Shown piece after piece: positions 8,868 through 16,087 of a stretch of DNA of 35,796 nt (within the stretch, counting starts at the first letter, position 1; each line of letters starts with the position of its first letter). The notes under the pieces were generated by a model that made no database searches, was not told where the DNA came from, and worked only from the letters and a program-made list of their open reading frames with translations. A program made the position numbers and the translations under genes. Origin of the DNA: CAKSQF01 sp051867925 (GTDB lineage: Bacteria > Bacillota > Clostridia > Oscillospirales > CAG-272); the NCBI GenBank assembly GCA_051867925.1, contig JBJDZI010000105.1, positions 1-35,796 on the forward strand, given 5' to 3'.

Positions 8868-10337
8868 TCAGATGTCGTATCCAAAGCGCAGTTTGACGGC
8901 TTTGGCAACCTCGTCCTTCTCGGAAAAGGGATGTTTTCCGTCTTTTTTGATTTCATAGTTTTCGTGGCCCTTGCCGGCGATGAGGATGATCTCTCCCTCC
9001 TCGGCATGGGCAATGGCGTATGCGATGGCATCTCTGCGATCCACGATCACGGTATGGGGCTTTTCGGGATGAATGCCCACGAGAATGTCGCGGATGATGG
9101 CATCCGGCTCTTCGCTTCGGCTGTTGTCGCTGGTGATAATGGTGAAATCCGCCAGTCTGGTGGCGATCTCGCCCATCACGGGGCGTTTGGTCTTATCGCG
9201 GTCACCGCCGCATCCGAAAAGTACGGTGAGCTTCTGCCCCGCCTTGCGGGAATGCAGGAGCGCGTTGATCACGTTTTCCAGCGCGTCGGGGGTATGGGCG
9301 TAGTCGATGACTGCGCTGAAGGGGAGAGATGCAGGGGTAACGCGCTCGATGCGCCCGGGCACGCCCTGCATGGTAGCGATGGCAGACAGCACGGTGGGTT
9401 CGTCGATACCCAGAAGCAGGGACAGAACGATGGCTCCCAGGGTATTATTGACCGTAAACCGTCCTGCAATAGGGCAGGTCACCGACAAAGTTCTGCCTTC
9501 GGGAGTCACTAAGGTATAGGAAACGCCGTCCATGGACTCGTAAGCGATATCCTTGGCATAATAGTCCGCGCCGTGCTTGGTGGACACGGTGAAAGTTTTG
9601 CAAAGATGCTTCTTTGCCGCGGCACTTACGAAAGCATCGTCGGTACAGAATACGCCCAGATCGGATTTGGTAAAGAGAATTTCTTTGGCGGCGGCGTACT
9701 CCTCCATGGTCTTGTGGAAATCCAGATGCTCCGGCGTCAGATTCGTATAGGCAGATGCTGTGTAATGGATGGGCGCCACTCTGCCGAGGCAGAGCGAATG
9801 AGAGGAGACCTCCATAAAGACGTATTCCACGCCGTCGTCCCGCATTTCTGCAAGCGCGCCGAAGAGGCGCTCGGGATCGGGGGTGGTCATGCCCATATCT
9901 ATACTCTTCCCTGCAAAACTGATCTGAATCGTGCCGATGACACCTACCCGTTTGCCTGCCGCTTCAAAAATGGAGCGGAGCATATAAGTGGTGCTGGTCT
10001 TGCCGTTGGTGCCCGTGATCCCGATCATTTTCATGGATTCCTGCGGTCTGCCGAACCAATTGGAAAAGACAAAGGAAGCGGCAAGCCGCGTATCGGGGCA
10101 AACGATGCAAGGAATGGGACAGCCCTCGGGAATGTATTCAACGATCGCCGCAACGGCACCGCTCTCTGCGGCTTTCCCGATATAGCTGTGTCCGTCTGCG
10201 TTGGTGCCGGAAATGCACAGGAAAACGTATCCCGGCTTGACTTTTCGGCTGTCACCGGTCACACCGGTAACCTTCAGTTCTTCGGTGCCGTTGTAAGTTG
10301 TCACCGTCGTACCGCATAATAGTTCTCTGATCGTCAT
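8868..10337 (-). CDS. murE: MurE, UDP-MurNAc-dipeptide:diamino acid ligase (meso-DAP likely)
   Basis: Adds the third residue of the stem peptide. About 489 residues. N-terminal UDP-binding domain (VTGDSRKVKPGYVFLCISG), central ATPase ITGTNGKTSTTYML, then ATMQGVPGRIERV, VIDYAHTPDALENV and FGCGGDRDKTKRPVM, all standard for MurE. The amino-acid pocket motif reads SDNSRSEEP: the arginine that contacts meso-DAP is kept (DNPR in typical DAP enzymes; lysine enzymes have other residues), but Pro is replaced by Ser. I infer a meso-DAP wall with moderate confidence. The ATG at 10337 has AAAGGTGG eight bases upstream; a GTG four codons earlier (10349) is a weaker option. Confidence 0.95.
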   Translation of the reverse strand: MTIRELLCGTTVTTYNGTEELKVTGVTGDSRKVKPGYVFLCISGTNADGHSYIGKAAESGAVAAIVEYIPEGCPIPCIVCPDTRLAASFVFSNWFGRPQESMKMIGITGTNGKTSTTYMLRSIFEAAGKRVGVIGTIQISFAGKSIDMGMTTPDPERLFGALAEMRDDGVEYVFMEVSSHSLCLGRVAPIHYTASAYTNLTPEHLDFHKTMEEYAAAKEILFTKSDLGVFCTDDAFVSAAAKKHLCKTFTVSTKHGADYYAKDIAYESMDGVSYTLVTPEGRTLSVTCPIAGRFTVNNTLGAIVLSLLLGIDEPTVLSAIATMQGVPGRIERVTPASLPFSAVIDYAHTPDALENVINALLHSRKAGQKLTVLFGCGGDRDKTKRPVMGEIATRLADFTIITSDNSRSEEPDAIIRDILVGIHPEKPHTVIVDRRDAIAYAIAHAEEGEIILIAGKGHENYEIKKDGKHPFSEKDEVAKAVKLRFGYDI

Positions 10338-10368
10338 AGATTCGTCCACCTTTCCTCATCGACGGAAT

Positions 10369-12624
10369 TTATCCGCCGTCCGTTTCATTGAGATATCTGC
10401 ATTCCAGAGTCACGATACTGCCGTAGGGCAGTTCGGTTCCTGCCGGCTGAGACTGGGCAATGACGGTCGCACCTGCGCCTGCCGAATAATTGGTCACACC
10501 CGTCAGCCGTACATTCAAGCCCGATGCTTGCAACTGCTTGATGGCGGCGTCCGCGGTCTTGTTTAACAAATCCGGAACCTTGACCGTAGTGGTCGCTGTT
10601 TCGCCGCCGGTATAGAGATAGACTTTGCCGCTTAGGTTAGTGAGTGTTTCGCCTGCCGCAGGAATCTGGGAGGTAACGGTGGAACCGTTGCCGATGACCT
10701 CATAGGTCAGTCCTGCCGCGGACACCTTCTGAATGGCGCTTTCCAAAGCAATACCCTTGTAGTTGCCCACGGTCACGCTCATTCTGGAGGTTTCTTCTTC
10801 GGAGTAACGCCGTTCGACGCCCAGATAGGAAAGCACCTGTTCGATCAGCGCGCCCGCATAGGGAGCGGCTACGTTACTGCCGTATTTATTGCTGATCTGC
10901 GGTTCGTCCACGATGATGATCACGCAAACCTGCGGATCGTCCGCAGGGGCGACTGCCACGCAGGAACCGATACGCGCTGACTTGTCAACGGCATCTCGTT
11001 TCTCCGAGGTACCTGTCTTGGCAGCTACCCGATAGCCTGCAACGTATGCGTTCTTGACACCGTTACCGCTGGAAACGCCGTCCTCCAGCACCGCCATAAT
11101 GTTTTTGCAGACCGAACTGCTGACCACTTGCCGTTTGATCTGCGGCTCAAAGGTCACCTGTGCATTTCCCTTTCCGTCCACCAGTGAACTGACCACATAA
11201 GGCGTGATCAGATTACCTCCGTTGGCAACGGTGCAGACCGCGGTCAACTGTTGGAGAGGAGTCGTTTTGAAGGTCTGCCCGAAACTGTAACAGGCAAGCT
11301 CGACTGCGTTAAAGCCCGACAGCGAGACGTACAGTCCCGCGGCTTCACCGGGAAGATCCACGCCGGTCAGCGACGTGTATCCGAAGGATTCAAAGTAAGA
11401 ATAGAATTTACTGCTGCCCAGTCTTGCCGCAACCTGCATGATGGCAGGGTTGCAGGAGAGCTGGAGCAATTTGTCAAAGGTTTTGGTGCCGTGACCGGAG
11501 GTTTTATGACAGTGGATCGTCCGTCCGCCCACCACCAGCGATCCTCTGCAGGAAAGTTGGGTCGAAAAACTGATCTTGCTTTCCTCCAGCGCCATGGCGG
11601 TCGTCATCATCTTCATGGTGGAACCGGGCTCGTAGAGAGTCGACACGGCTTTATTATTCCACATTGCATAGACACATTCCCAAAAATATTCGTTTTTGGC
11701 GGCTTCTTCGGTGGTACCTTCCGGATATTTGGAGGCATCGAAGATCCATGCGTCGTATTTGGCCTGATAATAGTCGTTTAATGAGTATTTGTCGTTAAGA
11801 TCGAAACTGGGATAGGTTCCCATAGCGTAGATGGCACCCGTATTGGGATCCATGACGATGCCGGTCACCTTCTCTGCCGCTTTGGCGTACTCGTAAGCCA
11901 ACTTGAGTTGCCCTTCCAGCATACTCTGAATATTCGAGTCAATGGTGGTAATCACCGAAAGTCCGTCTTCGGGATCAATGCGGGTATCGAAATCCGAGGG
12001 CATACCGCCGCTCTGGGCGTCCTTGGTGGTGATATACCGACCGGGCGTGCCGGTCAGATATTCGTCGTATTCCAGTTCCAGTCCGAACAGACCGCCGTCG
12101 GTACCCATCGAGCCGATGATGCTTGCGGCAAGCGTTCCCATGGGATAATACCGCTTATCGGTCGCCTCCAGATGAATCTGATTCTCGTAGGAGTGCTCGG
12201 AAACGTACGCACGGATGTCTTCCGCCTGCTCTTCGGTCAGATCGCGCTGGATGGTAATATCCTTCATATTTTCACGCTGGGTCTTTTTATAAACGGTTTC
12301 GTAATCCAGATTCAGATAGCCCGCCAGATAGCCTGCCACTTCCTTACCCGTTTTTGCCTCTTGGATGTCCACGGGGGAGACGAACAGACGGTAGGTGGTC
12401 ACGTTGACCGCCAGCGGATTCTTGTTGGCGTCGTAGATTTCGCCGCGCTTAGCGGGAATCACTGACTCCTGCTGGATATTATCGATCACCTTGGACTGAT
12501 AGTAATCGTATTGCACATACTGCATATAAAACAGTCTGCCCAGCACAATCAGACAGGCGATCCCCATCACACCCAACCAGACGAGGGCTCTTCCGTCAAT
12601 AGAATTGATTTTTTTGATTTTCAT
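10369..12624 (-). CDS. Class B penicillin-binding protein with two PASTA domains (SpoVD/FtsI/PBP2x type)
   Basis: Membrane-anchored transpeptidase that cross-links septal peptidoglycan. 751 residues: short cytoplasmic head, one helix (LVWLGVMGIACLIVLGRLFYMQYV), PBP dimerisation domain starting PAKRGEIYDANKNPLA, then the transpeptidase with SxxK as STMK (Ser335, Lys338), SxN as SCN (390-392) and KTGT (from Lys536). Two PASTA domains follow, about 615-675 and 677-745, the second beginning TTVKVPDLLNKTADAAIKQL. AAAGGTG precedes the ATG. It is the only PBP in this cluster, so it may serve vegetative division (FtsI) rather than only sporulation (SpoVD, same layout in Bacillus); I leave the symbol open. 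The partner is the SEDS protein at 5181-6401, and the ftsL-like gene is just upstream. Confidence 0.95.
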   Translation of the reverse strand: MKIKKINSIDGRALVWLGVMGIACLIVLGRLFYMQYVQYDYYQSKVIDNIQQESVIPAKRGEIYDANKNPLAVNVTTYRLFVSPVDIQEAKTGKEVAGYLAGYLNLDYETVYKKTQRENMKDITIQRDLTEEQAEDIRAYVSEHSYENQIHLEATDKRYYPMGTLAASIIGSMGTDGGLFGLELEYDEYLTGTPGRYITTKDAQSGGMPSDFDTRIDPEDGLSVITTIDSNIQSMLEGQLKLAYEYAKAAEKVTGIVMDPNTGAIYAMGTYPSFDLNDKYSLNDYYQAKYDAWIFDASKYPEGTTEEAAKNEYFWECVYAMWNNKAVSTLYEPGSTMKMMTTAMALEESKISFSTQLSCRGSLVVGGRTIHCHKTSGHGTKTFDKLLQLSCNPAIMQVAARLGSSKFYSYFESFGYTSLTGVDLPGEAAGLYVSLSGFNAVELACYSFGQTFKTTPLQQLTAVCTVANGGNLITPYVVSSLVDGKGNAQVTFEPQIKRQVVSSSVCKNIMAVLEDGVSSGNGVKNAYVAGYRVAAKTGTSEKRDAVDKSARIGSCVAVAPADDPQVCVIIIVDEPQISNKYGSNVAAPYAGALIEQVLSYLGVERRYSEEETSRMSVTVGNYKGIALESAIQKVSAAGLTYEVIGNGSTVTSQIPAAGETLTNLSGKVYLYTGGETATTTVKVPDLLNKTADAAIKQLQASGLNVRLTGVTNYSAGAGATVIAQSQPAGTELPYGSIVTLECRYLNETDGG

Positions 12625-12691
12625 GGTTCACCTTTGTTTCGGTCGATGATTTCTTGCCGTTGTCTGCCCGCGCGATCGGAGCATACAAGCA

Positions 12692-12726
12692 AAATGAGAG
12701 CAGGCGGGTCTGCAAGCCTGGCTCTC
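12692..12726 (-). terminator. Hairpin between the ftsL-like gene and the PBP gene, possible attenuator
   Basis: Imperfect inverted repeat GAGAGC-AGGC (12696-12705) with GCCT-GGCTCTC (12716-12726), one bulged base, loop of ten. On the minus strand the second arm is followed by ATTTTG, a poor U tract. It lies in the 119-base gap, the largest inside the wall-gene part of the cluster, so it may lower expression of the downstream genes rather than stop transcription. Nothing else is visible in this gap besides the PBP ribosome site. Confidence 0.5.
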
Positions 12727-12743
12727 AAATCGCTATTCCATAC

Positions 12744-13307
12744 TTATTCGCCGTCGGTCAGAGTATTCCACGCTTCAATAAAATTCTGCGAAAGAGCGGA
12801 CATTACGGTGGCGATCACGCCTTTGGTGCCGTCTTCTTCCACTTCAAAGACCTCAATCGAGTCGTCTTCATCCACTTCGATGTAGACCTTATCGGCAGTC
12901 TCTTCGCCCTCCATACCCAGCACGGAAGACGCGTATTTTTCCATGGTCATGTAATCGTTCTTCTGTTCCAGTTCGCTGGAGAGCTTGTCCTTTTCCTTGT
13001 TCAGCGTCTGCAGATCGGAGCGAAGCCCGGACACCTCGTGGGTGTATTCGTTGATCAGCACATAGTTGCTGACCATCATCATCAGCAGTAAGGTGGTGAT
13101 CGCCAGCATCAAAACTGTACCGATGGGAAATACCTTTCTCTTCTTGGAGCGAACCATTTCCTCCCGACGTCTTTTCGGTGCTTTGTTAGAAGTGCCGCTC
13201 TGATGGGATTTCGAGGTCTTTACCATGATCTCGGCAGAGTGAAGCTGTTCCACAGTACCGTCCTTGGGATTGCGGCGGACTGGCTTATTGGTTGTATTCT
13301 GATTCAT
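12744..13307 (-). CDS. ftsL: FtsL-like division protein (bitopic coiled coil)
   Basis: A 187-residue protein placed between rsmH and the septal PBP, the classical ftsL position. A basic, unstructured cytoplasmic head of about 60 residues (KRRREEMVRSKKRK) is followed by one membrane helix (about 62-84), then a coiled coil of about 40 residues (SGLRSDLQTLNKEKDKLSSELEQK) and the MEKYASSVLGM segment typical of FtsL/DivIC proteins. FtsL bridges FtsQ/DivIB and DivIC and activates the FtsW-PBP pair. It is longer than common FtsL proteins (100-130): after the coil is an acidic stretch (VDEDDSIEVFEVEEDG) and a C-terminal segment of unknown role. AAGAGG is upstream of the ATG. FtsL is poorly conserved, so the call rests on position and architecture. 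Confidence 0.82.
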   Translation of the reverse strand: MNQNTTNKPVRRNPKDGTVEQLHSAEIMVKTSKSHQSGTSNKAPKRRREEMVRSKKRKVFPIGTVLMLAITTLLLMMMVSNYVLINEYTHEVSGLRSDLQTLNKEKDKLSSELEQKNDYMTMEKYASSVLGMEGEETADKVYIEVDEDDSIEVFEVEEDGTKGVIATVMSALSQNFIEAWNTLTDGE

Positions 13308-13347
13308 AGCAAATTCCTCTTTCTGTAAAGATCGGCGACCGTCGCCG

Positions 13348-14283
13348 TCAGATTTTCTCGAACACCCTCAGTTTTGCACTGCGAGAGCGGGGGTTTTCGG
13401 TAAGTTCCGCTTCCGAAGGAAGCTGCGGTTTGCGGGTAATGATCTTTCCCAGCGGCTTTTTGCCACAGACACACACGGGAAAGGAAGGAGGGCAGGTACA
13501 GCCCTGCGCCATAGAGGCAAAGGTCTGCTTGACGATGCGATCCTCCAGCGAATGAAAGGTCAGCACCGCCAGCCGTCCGCCGGGTACCAGCAGATTGCAG
13601 AGGGCACGGAGCGTGGGTTCGATGATATCCAGTTCGTGATTGACCTCGATGCGGATGGCCTGGAAGGATTTCTTGGCGGGATGGTGACCGCCTTCTCTCG
13701 CTTTGGCGGGAATGGCGGATTTGATGATGTCGGACAACTCACCCGTAGTTTCGATGGGTTTGACCGTTCTGGCTTTGGCGATGGCAGAGACGATGCGGGG
13801 GGCAAATTGCTCTTCCCCGTAATTATAAAGGATGCGCTTCAGATCCGCTTCGGAATACAGATTGACCACCTGCCACGCGGTCAGCACGGCGTCCTGATTC
13901 ATTCGCATATCCAGCGGTGCATCCTGCATATAGGAGAATCCCCGCTCGGCGTTGTCCAGTTGGTAGGAGGAAACGCCTAAATCAATGAGCGCACCCTGCA
14001 CTTTGGGCAGATCAAGTTCGCTTGCCACCGATGCGACCTCCGAAAAATTGGAGCGCACCAGCGTTACGCGATGGCTGTACGGCGCAAGCCTTACCCCTGC
14101 CGCACGGATGGCGTCGGCATCCTGATCAATGGCGATCAGTCTGCCCTCTCCCGTCAGTCGGGATGCAATGGCATAGCTGTGGCCGCCACCGCCTGCCGTA
14201 CAATCAATATAGATTCCGTCGCCCACCTGCAGGGCTTCCATGCACTCGGGGAGCATCACTGAATAGTGTGAAAATTCAGCCAT
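13348..14283 (-). CDS. rsmH: RsmH (MraW), 16S rRNA m4C1402 methyltransferase
   Basis: SAM-dependent enzyme that N4-methylates C1402 in the ribosomal P site. 311 residues, the normal length. The N terminus HYSVMLPECMEAL leads into the SAM loop DCTAGGGGHSYAI; further marks are GALIDLGVSSYQLDNAERGFSY, the insertion domain, and AVLTFHSLEDRIVKQTF. The frame is open upstream to 14466, but that part is a shadow of mraZ; the ATG at 14283 has AGAGAGG eight bases before it and starts one base after the mraZ stop (TGAcATG), so the two are translationally coupled. Confidence 0.97.
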   Translation of the reverse strand: MAEFSHYSVMLPECMEALQVGDGIYIDCTAGGGGHSYAIASRLTGEGRLIAIDQDADAIRAAGVRLAPYSHRVTLVRSNFSEVASVASELDLPKVQGALIDLGVSSYQLDNAERGFSYMQDAPLDMRMNQDAVLTAWQVVNLYSEADLKRILYNYGEEQFAPRIVSAIAKARTVKPIETTGELSDIIKSAIPAKAREGGHHPAKKSFQAIRIEVNHELDIIEPTLRALCNLLVPGGRLAVLTFHSLEDRIVKQTFASMAQGCTCPPSFPVCVCGKKPLGKIITRKPQLPSEAELTENPRSRSAKLRVFEKI

Positions 14284-14284
14284 G

Positions 14285-14704
14285 TCAGAATCCTCTCTTC
14301 CGCAGTGCTTCTCTGAGCTTGGCAACGTCCACCGAAGCCTGTCTTGCCTCGAATGCCTTGGCATCCCAGATCTCCATGTATTCGCCTCGTCCGCAACTGA
14401 CGATCTCTTTATCCAGATTTGCGTATTCTCTGTAATCCTGCAGGATGGCAATTCGTCCCTGATCATCCACCCGAACGTGTTCCGCGTTGGTGGTGAGCCA
14501 GAAGGAGGCTTCCTCCTCCTCGATCTCGGGAAGACTGCGGATCTTTTCCTCGTACTTGTCCCAATTGGCGGAGGTATACACGCGCAGGCAATCGCCTGTA
14601 ATGCTCTTGGCTACCACCAGATCGTTTCCCAGTTCGTCCCGGTACTTGGCAGGCAAGAATATGCGATTTTTGGCGTCGATGGTGTGTTTATGCTTCCCCA
14701 GCAT
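14285..14704 (-). CDS. mraZ: MraZ, transcriptional regulator of the dcw cluster
   Basis: A 139-residue AbrB-fold (SpoVT-AbrB swapped hairpin) protein with two tandem MraZ repeats: about 5-50 (HTIDAKNRIFLPAKYRDEL) and about 75-120 (EHVRVDDQGRIAILQDYREYANL). MraZ proteins form ring-shaped oligomers and bind direct repeats ahead of their own operon. Here four 10-base repeats lie at 14712-14751, the nearest one coinciding with the ribosome site GGGAGG, so autoregulation is likely. It is the first gene of the cluster, with a strong promoter at 14763-14791. Length and motifs are those of an intact gene. Confidence 0.97.
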   Translation of the reverse strand: MLGKHKHTIDAKNRIFLPAKYRDELGNDLVVAKSITGDCLRVYTSANWDKYEEKIRSLPEIEEEEASFWLTTNAEHVRVDDQGRIAILQDYREYANLDKEIVSCGRGEYMEIWDAKAFEARQASVDVAKLREALRKRGF

Positions 14705-14711
14705 CGCATTT

Positions 14712-14751
14712 TCCTCCCTTTGATGGTATTTTGCTCCATTTCACTCCCTTT
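14712..14751 (-). promoter_or_regulatory. MraZ-box-like operator, four 10-bp direct repeats
   Basis: Read on the minus strand, four 10-base units follow each other without gaps: AAAGGGAGTG, AAATGGAGCA, AAATACCATC, AAAGGGAGGA. Units 1, 2 and 4 share AAA-GGAG; unit 3 keeps only AAA and the phase. Known MraZ sites are short repeats with the same 10-base period (TGGGN plus 5 in Escherichia coli, AAAGTG-type in Mycoplasma). The block starts about five bases after the predicted transcription start and runs into the mraZ ribosome site, so bound MraZ would block both elongation and initiation steps. The assignment is by pattern and position. Confidence 0.75.
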
Positions 14752-14762
14752 TGCTCACTCAT

Positions 14763-14791
14763 ATTATAAATTATCCTCTTTATATTTGCAA
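14763..14791 (-). promoter_or_regulatory. Sigma-A-type promoter of the dcw cluster
   Basis: Minus strand: -35 TTGCAA (14786-14791), 17-base spacer, perfect -10 TATAAT (14763-14768). The predicted start of transcription is near 14756, just before the MraZ-like repeats. Between this promoter and the coaD terminator (14792-14914) I see only AT-rich sequence and no gene. Confidence 0.8.
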
Positions 14792-14914
14792 GAGGAAGTC
14801 ATAGCCCCGACAGCGGTTTTCTCATCTTTTTTCGACAAGATAAAACATCTTTTTACGGCGTTCTTTTTTGTGGTGAAAGTTTGTTCGCTTTTTCCAAACT
14901 ATTCCAGCAGAAAA

Positions 14915-14982
14915 GAAAAAATTCCCCCTCAATTCTTTCCTTACCGTCGGGACGGATAGGGAAAAATCGAGAGGGAATTCCC
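14915..14982 (-). terminator. Intrinsic terminator after coaD
   Basis: Minus strand: a long hairpin with outer arms AATTCCCTCTCGATT and AATTGAGGGGGAATT (13 of 15 pair), an inner TTTCC/GGAAA pair and a central CCGTCCCGACGG, followed by a run of six T (plus-strand A run at 14915-14921). It begins about 14 bases past the coaD stop and isolates the coaD transcript from the dcw promoter. Confidence 0.85.
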
Positions 14983-14995
14983 TGGATTCTACCGA

Positions 14996-15460
14996 TTATT
15001 GTTGAAGCAGTTCGATGACTGCGGGAGGGAGAATTTTATCCAATGCCCTGCCGTAGCGAATCATCTCTCTTGCCACGGTGGAGGAGATGAAGCGATAGGC
15101 GGGATCGGCGGGCAAGAAGAGCGTTTCCACGGGCGCGTTCAGCAGATTGACACGGGCGATCATCTCTTCATACTCATAGTCTGCGGCAGAGCGAACGCCC
15201 TTTACGATGACATCGATGCGGTGGGCGGCGGCGTAATCTGCCACCAGCCCCGTGCAACGGTCGACAGTGACATTGGGGCAGTCGGGCAGACAGCGGCGCA
15301 GCATCTCCATCCGCAGATCGGGTGCAAACCTGCCGCTCTTTTCGCTGTTGTGGCAAACGCATACCACCACTTCGTCAAAGATGGCGGCACTGCGGCGAAT
15401 GACGTCGATATGCCCCAGCGTGGGAGGGTCAAAACTACCGGTGATCAGTGCGCGTTTCAT
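14996..15460 (-). CDS. coaD: CoaD, phosphopantetheine adenylyltransferase
   Basis: Catalyses ATP plus 4'-phosphopantetheine to dephospho-CoA, the fourth step of CoA synthesis. 154 residues (family about 160). Nucleotidyltransferase marks: N-terminal TGSFDPPTLGH with the catalytic TxGH, KGVRSAADYEYE, and ISSTVAREM near the C terminus. The ATG overlaps the rsmD stop (ATGA, 15457-15460), so translation is coupled. rsmD-coaD is a very common pair in Bacillota. A terminator follows at 14915-14982. Confidence 0.97.
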   Translation of the reverse strand: MKRALITGSFDPPTLGHIDVIRRSAAIFDEVVVCVCHNSEKSGRFAPDLRMEMLRRCLPDCPNVTVDRCTGLVADYAAAHRIDVIVKGVRSAADYEYEEMIARVNLLNAPVETLFLPADPAYRFISSTVAREMIRYGRALDKILPPAVIELLQQ

Positions 15461-16029
15461 TCTGCTCCCTCCTCGTCACTCTCTCCGCGAAGCAATACGG
15501 TGATATAGATCCTGCCGTAATGATTGTGCCGATGAAGCGTCAGCCCCTCGCCTTTGAAGGGAGCGGGCTTATCGCTTTCGCAGACGAAGATCGCCCGCTC
15601 GGCGGCAATACCCGCCCGCAGGATGCGGTCGACGGCGTCCTGCACCATATTCGATGCGTAAGGAGGATCCAAAATGATCACGTCAAACTGCTCCTTCCCT
15701 TCTGCAGAGCGGATGAAGGCTTTGTAATCCGAATTGACAACTCTCGCCTGTTCGGTCAGTTTGGTCTTCTGCACATTGCGCCGGATGACCTCCACCGCCT
15801 GCTTGTTGCTGTCACAAAATACGGCAGACGCCGCGCCGCGGGACAGAGCCTCCAGTCCCATCTGTCCGGAGCCTGCAAACAAGTCCAGTACCCGTCTGCC
15901 TTCCAGATCAAAGGCAAGCATATTGAACACGGCTTCCTTGACTCGCTCGGGCGTGGGGCGGGTGATCTCCTCGCCCTCCAAGGTCTCCAGTCGTGCGCCT
16001 CTGGCGCTTCCGGTGATGATTCGCATCAT
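15457..16029 (-). CDS. rsmD: RsmD, 16S rRNA m2G966 methyltransferase
   Basis: SAM-dependent rRNA methyltransferase, 190 residues. The N terminus MMRIITGSARGARLETLEGE is typical, followed by RPTPERVKEAVFNML, the SAM motif VLDLFAGSGQMGLEALSRGA and the catalytic DPPY (LDPPYASNMV). AAAGGAG is five bases before the first of two adjacent ATG codons, so the start may be either one. A small hairpin (16044-16062, TTCAAGG/CCTTGAA) stands between uvrC and the ribosome site and could tune read-through. It overlaps coaD by four bases. Confidence 0.96.
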   Translation of the reverse strand: MMRIITGSARGARLETLEGEEITRPTPERVKEAVFNMLAFDLEGRRVLDLFAGSGQMGLEALSRGAASAVFCDSNKQAVEVIRRNVQKTKLTEQARVVNSDYKAFIRSAEGKEQFDVIILDPPYASNMVQDAVDRILRAGIAAERAIFVCESDKPAPFKGEGLTLHRHNHYGRIYITVLLRGESDEEGAE

Positions 16030-16087
16030 TGATGCTCCTTTCTTTCAAGGTCTGCCCTTGAAACTCCTGATACTTCGAAAGAAGTGA

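Noticed and set aside
14284..14466. N-terminal extension of RsmH
   Set aside because: The extra 61 residues lie over mraZ in another frame and have no family similarity; ATG 14283 with AGAGAGG gives the normal length.
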